Source: Streptomyces sp. SID10853 (GTDB lineage Bacteria > Actinomycetota > Actinomycetes > Streptomycetales > Streptomycetaceae). From it: a stretch of DNA of 64,000 nucleotides. Position numbers and translations under genes: made by a program. Positions 42,812 through 51,956 of the stretch are shown in pieces (the first letter of the stretch is position 1; each line of letters starts with the position of its first letter). The DNA lies in contig NZ_JAAGLN010000003.1 of the NCBI RefSeq assembly GCF_010548145.1, positions 50,200 through 114,199 on the forward strand, written 5' to 3'. The notes under the pieces were generated by a model, which was not told the origin of the DNA, did not search any database, and saw nothing but the letters and a program-made list of their open reading frames with translations.

Positions 42812-43416
42812 CGTGGCGTCCTCTGCTCGTCTCGGTGGCCCGGGCCTGACCCGGGAAAGGCGGGGAAAGCCGACGGCGCGAACGCCTCGGGCTGTGCGTA
42901 ACGCCGGTCGCTGTAGACGAGTGGCGTGCCGCCGGCCACGGTGGCGTCGCGGATCACGCCGACGTAGATGTGATGGGTGCCGATGGTGAGCACGGTGTGC
43001 AGCCCGCAGTCGAAGGACGCGACGGCGTCCGCGACCCGCGGCGCCCCCGAGGCCGTACGGGCCCACTCGCCGCAGGTGAAGTCCCACCGCTCCTTTCCCG
43101 GCCACGGGCGGCCCGCGAACGTGTCCGCGACGTGGTCGTGCTGCTTGCCCAGCACACTCACGGCGAACGACCCGTGTGCCTGGATCGCCTCGTTCAGCGG
43201 GCTCCGGTGGTTCACACACACCAGGAGACTCGGCGGCTCGTCGGACACCGCGCACATCGCGCTCACCGTCTGCGCGAACCGGCCCAGCCGGCCGTCGGTG
43301 GCGACCACGGTGACACCGGTGGCCACGGTTGCCATGGCCGCCCGGAACTGCGTTTTCGGAACCGACGTGACCGTCGCGCTGCCCAGGTCCGACTCGGGAT
43401 ACTCGGGACGTGACAC
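42808..43416 (-). CDS. Flavin reductase component (HpaC/flavin reductase-like domain)
   Basis: A 202-residue FMN-binding split-barrel reductase that supplies reduced flavin to the oxygenase downstream. Family phrases: FRAAMATVATGVTVVATDG, CVNHRSPLNEAIQAHGSFAV, then FDCGLHTVLTIGTHHIYVGV with the GTH-H motif. Start GTG 43416 lies behind AAGGAGGCGAAGCC; the frame is open much further upstream but only overlaps the regulator. Its stop overlaps the oxygenase start by four bases. Divergent from a LysR gene. Confidence 0.92.
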   Translation of the reverse strand: MSRPEYPESDLGSATVTSVPKTQFRAAMATVATGVTVVATDGRLGRFAQTVSAMCAVSDEPPSLLVCVNHRSPLNEAIQAHGSFAVSVLGKQHDHVADTFAGRPWPGKERWDFTCGEWARTASGAPRVADAVASFDCGLHTVLTIGTHHIYVGVIRDATVAGGTPLVYSDRRYAQPEAFAPSAFPAFPGSGPGHRDEQRTPR

Positions 43417-43520
43417 GGCTTCGCCTCCTTCGGAGAGGGGTCGGAGAGGGGTCGGAGAGATCTCGGTGAGTTGCGTGCCGGCTGCCGAGAAGTATGTGAG
43501 CGGGTCCTGCCATCGGACCA

Positions 43521-43534
43521 ACAGAACTTTCTGT
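43521..43534. promoter_or_regulatory. Palindrome in the LysR/flavin-reductase divergent promoter
   Basis: ACAGAACTTTCTGT has perfect 6-bp arms. It lies 63 bp upstream of the LysR start and 104 bp upstream of the reductase start, a usual place for a LysR-type binding site. CTTATACG at about 43553-43560 could be the LysR -10 region. Confidence 0.5.
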
Positions 43535-43597
43535 GGACAGCCTTCGATTTCGCTTATACGTTTCCGGTGGTTCAGCGCGAGAGAGGACCACCTGGTC

Positions 43598-44524
43598 ATG
43601 CACGAGATCAGTTTTCGACAGCTCGAGTACTTCGTCGCCGCCGCCGAGACAGGCACCGTCACGGCCGCAGCCGCGAAGGTGCACCTGACCCAGTCGGCGG
43701 TCTCCACTTCACTGGCCGAGCTGGAGGAGAACCTCGGCGTGCAGCTGTTCCTCCGGCACGCCCGCGGCCTGAAACTGACCGCCCCGGGCAGGCAGGCGCT
43801 GGCGGACGCACGCCGGCTGCTGTCCGGAGTGGACGAACTGCGCGACTCCGCCCGCGAGACACAGACCTCGCTCTCCGGCAGCCTGGTCGTGGGCTGCTAC
43901 AGCACGCTCGCCGCGGTGCTGCTCCCACGGGTCATCGCCGCCTTCGTCGCGAAGTACCCGGATGTGGACCTGAGTTTCATCGAGGGGTCCGACCAGTACC
44001 TCGCGGGCCAGCTGCGCAGCGTCGGCTGCGACATCGCCCTGATGTACGAGGCGCCCGAGCTGACCCTGGCGAAGGACCTGCGGATGACGGCGCTGTACGC
44101 GGCCGAGCCCTACGTCCTGCTGCCGGCGCACCACCGGCTGGCGGCCCAGGACGAGGTCAGCATGACGGACCTGGCCGCCGAACCCATGGTCCTGTTCGAC
44201 CTGCCGCCGGGCGCCACGTACTTCCTGTCGCTGTTCAAGGACGAGGACGTGACGCCGAACGTGCGCTACCGGGCGACGAACTTCGAGATGGCCCGCTCAC
44301 TCGTCGCCCACGGTCTCGGCTACTCGGTGCTGACCCAGCACCCGGGAATCTCGATCAGCTACGACGGCATCGAAATAGCCACCAGGCCGCTGACCCCGCG
44401 CCGGCCCGGGCTCAACGTCGGCATCGTGCGCCTCACCGATCTGGCGCCCAGCCGCCGTGCCACGGCGTTCGCCGAGCAGTGCGCCGAGACACTCGGCGGA
44501 AGCATTGATTTCTTCGATGGTTGA
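43598..44524 (+). CDS. LysR-family transcriptional regulator
   Basis: A 308-residue regulator: helix-turn-helix at 3-60 (FRQLEYFVAAAETGTVTAAA, then LTQSAVSTSLAELEENLG), followed by the two-lobed effector domain (SGSLVVGCYSTLAAVLLPRV to GLGYSVLTQH). Divergent from the flavin-dependent oxygenase genes and directly upstream of the M20 peptidase gene, so it probably controls both flanks. Start ATG 43598 follows GAGAGGACC. Confidence 0.93.
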   Translation: MHEISFRQLEYFVAAAETGTVTAAAAKVHLTQSAVSTSLAELEENLGVQLFLRHARGLKLTAPGRQALADARRLLSGVDELRDSARETQTSLSGSLVVGCYSTLAAVLLPRVIAAFVAKYPDVDLSFIEGSDQYLAGQLRSVGCDIALMYEAPELTLAKDLRMTALYAAEPYVLLPAHHRLAAQDEVSMTDLAAEPMVLFDLPPGATYFLSLFKDEDVTPNVRYRATNFEMARSLVAHGLGYSVLTQHPGISISYDGIEIATRPLTPRRPGLNVGIVRLTDLAPSRRATAFAEQCAETLGGSIDFFDG

Positions 44525-44528
44525 TTTC

Positions 44529-44540
44529 GAATAATTCTGT
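44529..44540. promoter_or_regulatory. Possible second LysR site before the M20 gene
   Basis: On the minus strand ACAGAATTATTC begins with the same six bases as the palindrome at 43521, and GAATAATTC within it is itself a palindrome. It lies in an AT-rich patch (44521-44550) that is unusual for this GC level and probably marks a promoter for the gene at 44618. Confidence 0.35.
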
Positions 44541-44617
44541 TTGTTCAAACTCTGCTCCTCCTGGCTGAATGACCTGCGTTCCAGCTCAACTCCTCAGCCG
44601 GACGGAGACACAAGCCC

Positions 44618-45763
44618 ATGTCGAATCGTGACCTCGACCTTCTGCTGCAGACGCTGGCCATCGATTCCACCTGGGGCCGGGAGCAGGAACTCGCCGAGTT
44701 CATCGCCGACCGGCTCCGGCAGTGGGGTGCGGACGAGGTGAGTCTGGTGGAGTCGATGCCGGGCCGGCCCAGCGTCGGTGCCCGGATCAGGGGCACCGGG
44801 GGCGGCAAGTCGCTCATCCTCAACGGCCACCTGGACACCTACGAGGTGTCCGGGGACTGGGACACCGACCCGTTCGCCCCCTATGTCGCGGACGGCAGGA
44901 TCCACGGTTCCGGGATCGCGGACATGAAGGCCGCCACCACGGCTTCGCTCGCGGTCCTGCGCCGCGTCCTGGAATCGGGCACCCGCCCGCGCGGCGACCT
45001 CGTCTTCCAGGGAGTGTCCTGCCACTTCGAAGGCGGGGTCGGCACGCGTTCCCTGATCGACGCCGGCTTCACCGCAGACGCGGCCATCTGCGGCGAGCCG
45101 ACCGACAACACCATCGGCGCGGTGCACCGCGGCGCGGCCTATCTGGAGATCACGACCTACGGCAAGCAGGCCCACACCGCGGGCAAGCACCTGGGACTCA
45201 ACGCGATCGAGACGATGGAGCCGATCCTGCCGGCCCTGCGCGAACTGGAACGCTCCCTGCCCTACGAGCCCCACCCGGAGCTTCCCGGCGGCCCGATCCT
45301 CAACATCGGCACCATCAGGGGCGGCACGAAGCACAACCAGGTCCCCGACCGGTGCACGGTCTCACTCGACCTGCGGCTGCTGCCCTCACAGGACCCGTAC
45401 GCGGTCCGGCAGCAGGTCATCGCCGCGATCGACAAGCTGAGCGCCGACGACCCCCGGATCAGGGCGACGGTCGAGTTCAGCCCGCACTGGCTCAGCGGGC
45501 CCCGCCTGCCGTACGAGATCGACACCGGGGCGCCCATCGCCCGCACCGTGGCCGACGCGGTCCGCACCACCGGCGGGACCCCGGAGTTCCGCGGCATCCA
45601 GTTCTGGACCGACATGGTCCCGCTCGGGCAGGCCGGTATCGACGCGGTCAACATCGGGCCCGGCACGCCCCCTTACAACTGGGCGAACGAGTGGGTCGAG
45701 ACGAGCAAGTACCTCGAAACCGTCGAGATCTACGCGGCGGCGGCCCAGGCGTGGTGCTCCTGA
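44618..45763 (+). CDS. M20-family metallopeptidase/deacylase (ArgE/DapE type)
   Basis: A 381-residue di-zinc hydrolase. Metal-site motifs are present: NGHLDTYEVSGDW (His71, Asp73), GSGIADMKAATTA (bridging Asp near 100), CHFEGGVGTRSLI in place of the usual EE pair, and CGEPTDN. The dimerisation domain includes YGKQAHTAGKHLG. ArgE/DapE/CPG2 relatives split amide bonds of N-acyl amino acids or dipeptides. In this locus it may release an acyl or amino-acid part from the transported substrate. First gene of the rightward cluster. Confidence 0.9.
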   Translation: MSNRDLDLLLQTLAIDSTWGREQELAEFIADRLRQWGADEVSLVESMPGRPSVGARIRGTGGGKSLILNGHLDTYEVSGDWDTDPFAPYVADGRIHGSGIADMKAATTASLAVLRRVLESGTRPRGDLVFQGVSCHFEGGVGTRSLIDAGFTADAAICGEPTDNTIGAVHRGAAYLEITTYGKQAHTAGKHLGLNAIETMEPILPALRELERSLPYEPHPELPGGPILNIGTIRGGTKHNQVPDRCTVSLDLRLLPSQDPYAVRQQVIAAIDKLSADDPRIRATVEFSPHWLSGPRLPYEIDTGAPIARTVADAVRTTGGTPEFRGIQFWTDMVPLGQAGIDAVNIGPGTPPYNWANEWVETSKYLETVEIYAAAAQAWCS

Positions 45764-45886
45764 CCCCAGCGTCCGGCCCGGCGTCCGGTCCAGCTGCCGG
45801 CACAGCTGCCTGACCGGCTTCCGGCACGGCCTCCGACGCGTGGCTCCCCTCTCCCTCGTCGTACTCGAAGAAGAACGAGGTCCACC

Positions 45887-47314
45887 ATGGCAACGACCAG
45901 TGACCGGCCCGCTCGGCCCGTTGTGCCCGATGAGGTACCCGCCCCCGGCGGCGGGCTCAAGAGATCCCTGAAAACGCGGCATCTGACGATGATCGCGCTC
46001 GGCGGCATCATCGGCGCCGGACTCTTCGTCGGCTCCGGCGCGGTGATCAACCAGACCGGCCCCGCGGCCATCCTGAGTTACGCGGTCAGCGGGGTGCTGA
46101 TGATCTTCGTCATGCGGGCCATCGGCGAGATGGCCGTACTGCGGCCGTCCGCCGGCTCCGTGGCCAACTTCGCCCGGCACGGCCTCGGCAACTGGGCCGG
46201 GTTCACCATCGGCTGGCTCTACTGGTACTTCTGGGTCGTCGTGGCGGCCATCGAGGCGGTCGCGGGCGCCGGGATCCTGAGCGGCTATCTGCCGTCGGTG
46301 CCCACCTGGCTCCTGTGTCTGGGCCTGATGCTGGTGATGACCGCCATCAATCTGCTGTCGGTGAAGGCGTACGGCGAGTCGGAGTTCTGGCTCGCCTCCA
46401 TCAAAATCGTCGCGATCATCTTCTTCGCCTGCGTCGCGGTGGTCTTCCTGTTCGGCGGCACCGGCAGGCCGAGCCCGGGCCTGAGCCATCTCGTCGGCTC
46501 GGGCGGCTTCTTCCCCATGGGCATCATGGCCGCCGTGATCGGCAGCGTGACCGTGCTGTTCTCCATGGGCGGCGCGGAGATCGCCACCATCGCGGCCGCC
46601 GAGTCAGAGAAACCGGCCGAGTACGCCGCCAAGGCGACGAAGCAGGTGATGTACCGGGTCTTCACCTTCTACGTGCTGTCGGTGCTGCTGATCGTGTGCA
46701 TCGTGCCGTGGGACTTCTCCTTCTCCGGCAAGATCATCAAGAGCCCGTTCGCGGTCGCCCTGGACGCCGTGGGCGTCCCGTACACCTCGCTCATGATGCA
46801 GGTGGTCGTACTGACAGCGGTGCTCAGCTCGATCAACTCCTGCCTCTACATCACCTCGCGGATGCTGCTCACGCTGGCCGAGCAGGGTGAGGCGCCGAAG
46901 TTCCTCGCCAAGGTCAACCACCGCGGTGTACCGGTCCGCGCCACGCTCGCCGGCACGTCGATGGGCTATCTCGCCGTCATCGCCAACTACTTCTTCCCCG
47001 AGCAGGTCTTCCTGTTCCTCATCAACTCCTCCGGTGCGATCCAGCTCATCTACTACATCGTCCTGGTGGCGGCGCAGATCCAGCAGCGCAAGCGGATCGA
47101 GCGCGACGGCAGCGAGCCGGTGAAGCTCAAGATGTGGCTCTTCCCCTATCTCTCCTACGTGACCATCGCGTGGATGGCCGGAGTCCTCGCCGTCATGATC
47201 ATCATGCCCGGGACGCGGTCCGAGGTGGGGCTGAGCTTCCTCAGCCTGGCCGTCGTCCTGGCCGCCTACCGGCACCAGGGCCGGGCCCGTCGCCGGGCGG
47301 CACGAGCGGCTTGA
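45887..47314 (+). CDS. Amino acid permease (APC superfamily, AnsP/GabP-like)
   Basis: A 475-residue secondary transporter with 12 predicted helices. The helix-1 signature IALGGIIGAGLFVGSGAVI and the helix-6 region MGGAEIATIAAAESEKP are standard for the amino-acid permease family, as is the SINSCLYITSRMLLTLAEQG loop. Likely a proton symporter for an amino acid or amino-acid-like product. Lies between two M20 hydrolase genes; 39 bp to the next gene. Confidence 0.93.
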   Translation: MATTSDRPARPVVPDEVPAPGGGLKRSLKTRHLTMIALGGIIGAGLFVGSGAVINQTGPAAILSYAVSGVLMIFVMRAIGEMAVLRPSAGSVANFARHGLGNWAGFTIGWLYWYFWVVVAAIEAVAGAGILSGYLPSVPTWLLCLGLMLVMTAINLLSVKAYGESEFWLASIKIVAIIFFACVAVVFLFGGTGRPSPGLSHLVGSGGFFPMGIMAAVIGSVTVLFSMGGAEIATIAAAESEKPAEYAAKATKQVMYRVFTFYVLSVLLIVCIVPWDFSFSGKIIKSPFAVALDAVGVPYTSLMMQVVVLTAVLSSINSCLYITSRMLLTLAEQGEAPKFLAKVNHRGVPVRATLAGTSMGYLAVIANYFFPEQVFLFLINSSGAIQLIYYIVLVAAQIQQRKRIERDGSEPVKLKMWLFPYLSYVTIAWMAGVLAVMIIMPGTRSEVGLSFLSLAVVLAAYRHQGRARRRAARAA

Positions 47315-47353
47315 ACCCCTGACCCGGCGGGGGCGAAGCGAGGAGGAACACCG

Positions 47354-48502
47354 ATGACCATTTCCCTCAAGGCGGCCGCGCGGAGCGTGGTGGAGCGGCA
47401 CGCCGACGCGTTGATCCGGCTGTCCGAGCGGCTGCACGCCGACCCGGAGACGGCCTGGGAAGAACACCGGGCCGCCGCCCAGGTGCCCGAGCTGCTCGAC
47501 CGGGCGGGCTTCCGGGTGACGCCGGAGCATCTGGGCCTGGACACCGCGTTCTTCGCGCGGTTCGGCAGCGGCCCGACCCGGATCGCGGTCTGCGCCGAGT
47601 ACGACGCGCTGCCGGGCCTCGGCCATGCCTGCGGGCACAACCTGATCGCGGCGAGCTCGGTCGGCGCCGCCCTCGGTCTCGCTGCTGTCGCCGATGAGGC
47701 CGGTCTCACCGTGGAGGTCTACGGCACACCGGCCGAGGAGGGCGGCGGTGGCAAGATCGAGATGCTGGAACGCGGCGCTTTCGCCGGGGTGGACCTCGCG
47801 ATGATGGTGCACCCCGCGCCCGTCGACGTGGCCGAGGCGAGGCCGTTCGCGGTCAGCCACTCCAGGATCGCCTACACGGGGAAGTCGGCCCATGCCGCGG
47901 CCTATCCGGAGGCGGGGGTCAACGCGGCGGACGCCTTCACCGTGGCACAGGTCGCCATCGGACTGCTCAGACAGCAACTGCCCGCTTCGGCCCGTGTGCA
48001 CGGGGTGGTCACGCATGCCGGAGACGCCCCGAACGCGATCCCGGAGACGGCCACCGGGCGCTGGTATGTGCGGGCGGAGACGCTCGCCGAACTCGCCGAG
48101 CTGGAGCCGCGCGTCATGCGGGCCTTCGAGGCCGGAGCCCTCGCCACCGGCTGTGATCTGCGCGTCGAGCCGGAGAGCAAGCCGTACGCGGAGTTCCGCG
48201 CGGACGAGGGTTCCCTCGCGCACTACCGTGCGAACGCGCGGGCCCTGGGACGTGAGTTCGCCCCACCGGGCCAGGCCGCCCGGATGAACCGCGCCTCCAC
48301 CGACATGGGCAACGTCTCCCAGGTGGTGCCCGCCATCCACCCCTACATCGGAATCGGTTCCCTGCCCGCCACGAACCATCAGCACGAGTTCGCCGCGTTC
48401 TGCGTGGGCCAACAGGCGCAACGGGCGCTCCTGGACGGGGCCGTGGCCCTGGCCTGGACCGGAGTGGACCGGTCCACGCAGACCGGGGGAGCGGCGGCAT
48501 GA
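47354..48502 (+). CDS. M20D-family amidohydrolase (aminobenzoyl-glutamate-hydrolase type)
   Basis: A 382-residue amidohydrolase of the M20D group. EYDALPGLGHACGHNLIAAS is the diagnostic metal-site phrase (Asp, His-x-x-x-His), VYGTPAEEGGGGKIEML supplies the catalytic Glu pair, and the C-terminal STDMGNVSQVVPAIHPYIGI region is typical. Relatives cleave p-aminobenzoyl-glutamate, indole-acetyl-amino acids or N-acyl amino acids. Its stop overlaps the start of the FAD synthetase gene by four bases (ATGA, 48499-48502), indicating translational coupling. Confidence 0.92.
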   Translation: MTISLKAAARSVVERHADALIRLSERLHADPETAWEEHRAAAQVPELLDRAGFRVTPEHLGLDTAFFARFGSGPTRIAVCAEYDALPGLGHACGHNLIAASSVGAALGLAAVADEAGLTVEVYGTPAEEGGGGKIEMLERGAFAGVDLAMMVHPAPVDVAEARPFAVSHSRIAYTGKSAHAAAYPEAGVNAADAFTVAQVAIGLLRQQLPASARVHGVVTHAGDAPNAIPETATGRWYVRAETLAELAELEPRVMRAFEAGALATGCDLRVEPESKPYAEFRADEGSLAHYRANARALGREFAPPGQAARMNRASTDMGNVSQVVPAIHPYIGIGSLPATNHQHEFAAFCVGQQAQRALLDGAVALAWTGVDRSTQTGGAAA

Positions 48503-49386
48503 CGGCGACCGCGACGACGACCACGACGGGGATGGTGACGGCGACCGCGACCACGGCCGCCTCTGCGCGTGCCCCGGTGCTGTGGACCGACCCGGGGGAC
48601 ATACCGCCGGGCTCAGGCCCCACCGTGGTCACCATCGGCCAGTTCGACGGAGTGCACCGCGGCCACCGGCGACTGCTGACCGCCACCCGCCGCCGGGCCG
48701 ACGCCCTGGGGGTGCCGGCCTGCGCGATCACCTTCGCGAGGCACCCCCTCAGCCTGCTCGCACCGCACCGTTCACCGGCGGAGCTGAGCGGGCTCGACGC
48801 GAAGATCCGGCTGCTGCACGACTGCGGCATGGACATCGTCCTTGCGCTGCCCGCCACCCGGGACGTTCTCGGCACACCGGCGGAACGCTTCGCCGATGAC
48901 CTGCTGTGCCAACGCCTGGGCGTGTGCGCGGTGTTGGTCGGCCCCGACTTCCGTTACGGAGCTGGTGCGGCCGGGACCCCGGATAGCCTGGCGGCGAGGC
49001 TCGCACCGCACGGCGGCGAGGTCACTGTCCTGCCCACCGTCCTGCGGGGTGGTGAACGGGTCTCCTCCACACGGATCCGGGCCGAGATCGGCCGGGGCCG
49101 CCTGGACCGTGCCGCCTGGCTGCTCGGCCGTCCGTACGCGGTGCCGGTGACCGTCGGCCCGGACAGGACCGTGGTCCCGGACGGCGGCTCCGCCTGGCCG
49201 TGCCCCGGCAGATACCCCGTGGTGCCCGACCTGCCGGGTGCGGACCGGTCCGGGTCCGCCCGTACGCCCGGGTGGACCCGCCCGGCGCTGGAGCTGACGG
49301 TCTCCGGCCCCCGGGCGAGCCTGCCCGGCAGCACCGCCCTGCCCGGAGCCCGCCTCATGCTGTCGTTCACCGGCGAGCCCGGATAA
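48499..49386 (+). CDS. RibF-like FAD synthetase (nucleotidyltransferase domain) without a clear kinase domain
   Basis: A 295-residue protein whose residues 40-215 match the FMN adenylyltransferase half of bifunctional RibF: VVTIGQFDGVHRGHRRLL (HxGH-type ATP site), CAITFARHPLSLLAP, LVGPDFRYGAGAAGTPDSL and RVSSTRIRAEIGRGRLDRA. The C-terminal 80 residues are short and do not show the riboflavin-kinase PTAN and GVAN-type motifs. The 37-residue Thr/Ala-rich N-terminus is low complexity. It would give the local flavin-dependent oxygenase its own FAD supply, or adenylylate another flavin-like compound. Coupled to the preceding amidohydrolase gene. Confidence 0.82.
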   Translation: MTATATTTTTGMVTATATTAASARAPVLWTDPGDIPPGSGPTVVTIGQFDGVHRGHRRLLTATRRRADALGVPACAITFARHPLSLLAPHRSPAELSGLDAKIRLLHDCGMDIVLALPATRDVLGTPAERFADDLLCQRLGVCAVLVGPDFRYGAGAAGTPDSLAARLAPHGGEVTVLPTVLRGGERVSSTRIRAEIGRGRLDRAAWLLGRPYAVPVTVGPDRTVVPDGGSAWPCPGRYPVVPDLPGADRSGSARTPGWTRPALELTVSGPRASLPGSTALPGARLMLSFTGEPG

Positions 49387-49490
49387 CTCCCCTGCGGCCA
49401 CAGGGAGATGTTCTGCGTCCAGCCATCCAGCCATCCGTCCATTCGCCCAACCGTCCGTCCATTCGCCAACTCCGCTACCAGGGAGCCACC

Positions 49491-50465
49491 GTGACACCCG
49501 CACCGATCGTCCTCGACAGTGATCCCGGCCTCGACGACGCCGTGGCCCTGCAGTATCTGCTCGGCACCGGACTGTGGGATCTGAAGGCGTACCTCGCCGT
49601 CGGCGGCAACGTGCCGGTGGAGCAGACCTTCCGTAACGCCCGCGGCCTGGCCCGCGCCTTCGGAATCGACGGCGACGTCCCCGTCCACCGCGGCGCGGGC
49701 CGCCCCATCAGCCGGGTCGAGTTCTCCGCCGATTTCCACGGCCCGACCGGCCTGGGCACCGAGGTGCTGCCCGACTCCACCGCACCCGAGCCCGCCGAGA
49801 GCGCCGCCTCCGCGCTGGTGCGGCTGTCGAAGGAGTACGAGGGTGAGCTGACCGTCGTCGCCATCGGCCCGCTGACCAATGTGGCCGCCGCGCTGCTGCT
49901 GGACCCCCGGGTCGCGCACCGGGTGCGCAAGCTGGTGTTCATGGGTGGCGCCGCGCGGGTGCCGGGCAACACGAACCCCGTGGCCGAGTTCAACGTCTGG
50001 GCCGACCCGGACGCCGCGGACATCGTCGTCTCCAGCGGCATCCCGTACACCATGGTCGGTCTGGATGCCACGAACCGCTGGCGCTTCGGCCGCTCCGACC
50101 TGAACAGGCTCGACGCCGCCGGCCCGGGCCAGGAACTGACGGCGCGTCTGATGCGGGCGTATCTGCAGTCGTACGAGGACCACACCGGCGAGGCCAGCGG
50201 CGCGCTGCACGACCCGCTCGCTGTCGGTGTCGCGGCCGACGAGTCCTTCGTCACCGCCGAGACCGGCACCGTGATCGTGGAATGCGCGAGCCAACTGACC
50301 CGTGGGCAGACGGTGTTCCTGCCCGCGGATTCGAACCGGAGCTACGACTGCCCGCCGGCCGTCGCGGCGCGTACGGAGCACACCGGACGGGTCGCGCTGG
50401 GGGCTGGGCCCCGTGACTTCAGCGCCCACTTCACCGAGACCGTGCTGCTCCGCCCGAGCCTCTGA
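49491..50465 (+). CDS. Nucleoside hydrolase (inosine-uridine preferring family)
   Basis: A 324-residue N-ribohydrolase. The calcium-binding N-terminal cluster is DSDPGLDDAVAL (Asp9, Asp11, Asp15, Asp16), the ribose-side phrase NPVAEFNVWADPDAADIV is intact, and the late catalytic-region HDPLAVGVA is present. It should hydrolyse the N-glycosidic bond of a ribonucleoside or analogue. Start GTG 49491 follows GGGAGCCACC. It stands directly upstream of the ECF importer genes (32 bp), so imported nucleoside-like molecules are the natural substrate. Confidence 0.92.
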   Translation: MTPAPIVLDSDPGLDDAVALQYLLGTGLWDLKAYLAVGGNVPVEQTFRNARGLARAFGIDGDVPVHRGAGRPISRVEFSADFHGPTGLGTEVLPDSTAPEPAESAASALVRLSKEYEGELTVVAIGPLTNVAAALLLDPRVAHRVRKLVFMGGAARVPGNTNPVAEFNVWADPDAADIVVSSGIPYTMVGLDATNRWRFGRSDLNRLDAAGPGQELTARLMRAYLQSYEDHTGEASGALHDPLAVGVAADESFVTAETGTVIVECASQLTRGQTVFLPADSNRSYDCPPAVAARTEHTGRVALGAGPRDFSAHFTETVLLRPSL

Positions 50466-50497
50466 CCACCCCGCCGCCCACCTCGGAGGTACCGCTC

Positions 50498-51160
50498 ATG
50501 CTCACCGTGCACCCCCCGGCCGACGACGGTGCCGAGTACGTCCCGCCACCCGGCTTCGGTCTGCGGTCCAACCGCTTTCCCGGGATGAAGGCCCAGCTGA
50601 CCACGCGCGCGTGGGCGCTGATCCCCGTCGGAGTCGGTATCAACGTCGTCGGCGGTGTCCTGGTCACCACCCTGCGTCTGCCGCTCTACCTCGACTCGAT
50701 CGGTACCGCGCTCACCGGGATCATCGCGGGGCCCTGGGTGGGTGCCGTGACCGGTGTGCTGACCAATCTGGTGCTCGGGGTGACCGCCAACCCGACGCTG
50801 CTCCCGTACGCGGTCACCAGCGCTTTCATCGGTCTGGGGGCGGGCTTCATGGCCCGTTGGGGCATGTTCAGGTCGCTGCCCCGCGTGATCGTGTCCGGCC
50901 TGGTGATGATGCTCATCGCCACGCTGGTGACGGCGCCGATCAGCATCTTCGTGTTCGGCGGGGTGGCCGGGACCGGTGTCGACGCGGTCCGGGGTGCCTT
51001 CTCGGCCCTCGGCTCCAGTCTGGTCGCCAGTGTCTTCCAGTCGAGTTTCCTGGTCGAACCCTTCGACAAGACCGCCTCCGCGCTGCTGGCCTTCTACGCC
51101 GCGAAGTCCATCCCCCTGCGCTTCCGCCCACCGTTCGGCCGTCTCTCCCTGCCGCGCTGA
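50498..51160 (+). CDS. ECF transporter S component (substrate-specific)
   Basis: A 220-residue membrane protein with about six helices after a 35-residue cytoplasmic start. The helix phrase LPLYLDSIGTALTGIIAGPW followed by GAVTGVLTNLVLGVTANPT is typical of ECF S components, where the ligand is held between helices. I cannot assign it to RibU, ThiT, HmpT or another named type by eye. Start ATG 50498 lies behind CCTCGGAGG. Next genes are the T and A components, so the importer is complete. Confidence 0.85.
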   Translation: MLTVHPPADDGAEYVPPPGFGLRSNRFPGMKAQLTTRAWALIPVGVGINVVGGVLVTTLRLPLYLDSIGTALTGIIAGPWVGAVTGVLTNLVLGVTANPTLLPYAVTSAFIGLGAGFMARWGMFRSLPRVIVSGLVMMLIATLVTAPISIFVFGGVAGTGVDAVRGAFSALGSSLVASVFQSSFLVEPFDKTASALLAFYAAKSIPLRFRPPFGRLSLPR

Positions 51161-51188
51161 GCCCCGACTCCTCCTGACAGGACACCCC

Positions 51189-51956
51189 GTGATTGGCTAC
51201 GTCCCCGGCGACGGCTTCCTGCACCGTCGCAACGCGGTCACCAAACTCAGCTGGGCCGCCTCGCTCTCCGCGACCGTCTTCCTGCTCCCCGGGGCCCGGA
51301 TGGTCTGGGCCGTCGTCGCCCTCGTCGCGCTGACCACCGCGGCCGCCGGTCTCGCCCGGCGGCTGATCCGGCCCGTGCTGACGGTCCTGCTGCCGTTCGG
51401 CATCAGCCTCGCCCTTCTCCAGGGCCTGTTCAACCCGGACAACACCACGACCCTGCTCTCCCTGGGGCCCGTCAGCTTCGGCCTCCAGGGAATCCTGTAC
51501 GGCACCCTGATCCTGGGCCGGCTGGCGACCGTGCTGCTGACCTTCTTCCTCCTGCTGCTCACCACCACCCCCAAGCAGCTCACGGCCGGGCTCGCCGCCC
51601 GTGGCGTCTCGCCCCGGTTCGGGTACGCGATCCTCGCCGCGATCGAGTTCGTACCCGACATGCAGCGCAGGTCGCAAGCCGTGCTCGCCGCCCAGCAGGC
51701 CCGCGGGCTCGATGTCAGGGGCGGTATCGGGCAGCGGATCAGGGCGTTCTCCTCGCTGCTGGGCCCGCTGATCACCGGGGCGCTGATCGCATCGGACACC
51801 CGCGCCATGGCGCTGGAGGCCCGCGGATTCTCCCGGACCGGCACACGCACCCACCTCGCTCTGGAGCGCTACGGCGCCGCCGACCGGACGGCGGTGTGGA
51901 TCTCAGGACTGCTCTTCCTCGCCGCACTCACCCTGAAGGTGGTCCGACCGGTATGA
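51189..51956 (+). CDS. ecfT: ECF transporter T component (EcfT)
   Basis: A 255-residue membrane subunit linking the S component to the ATPases. The two coupling motifs with Ala-Arg-Gly are present: AAQQARGLD near 170 and ALEARGFS near 210; about five helices surround them. Start GTG 51189. Its stop overlaps the ATPase start (ATGA at 51953-51956), so T and A are co-translated. Confidence 0.92.
   Translation: MIGYVPGDGFLHRRNAVTKLSWAASLSATVFLLPGARMVWAVVALVALTTAAAGLARRLIRPVLTVLLPFGISLALLQGLFNPDNTTTLLSLGPVSFGLQGILYGTLILGRLATVLLTFFLLLLTTTPKQLTAGLAARGVSPRFGYAILAAIEFVPDMQRRSQAVLAAQQARGLDVRGGIGQRIRAFSSLLGPLITGALIASDTRAMALEARGFSRTGTRTHLALERYGAADRTAVWISGLLFLAALTLKVVRPV

Noticed and set aside
46604..48421. 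A 605-codon minus-strand frame over the permease and amidohydrolase genes
   Set aside because: Shadow of genes with clear motifs on the other strand; no start signal or family sense.
43417..50497. An FMN riboswitch in front of the flavin-related genes
   Set aside because: No RFN-type conserved blocks are seen in any of the leaders.
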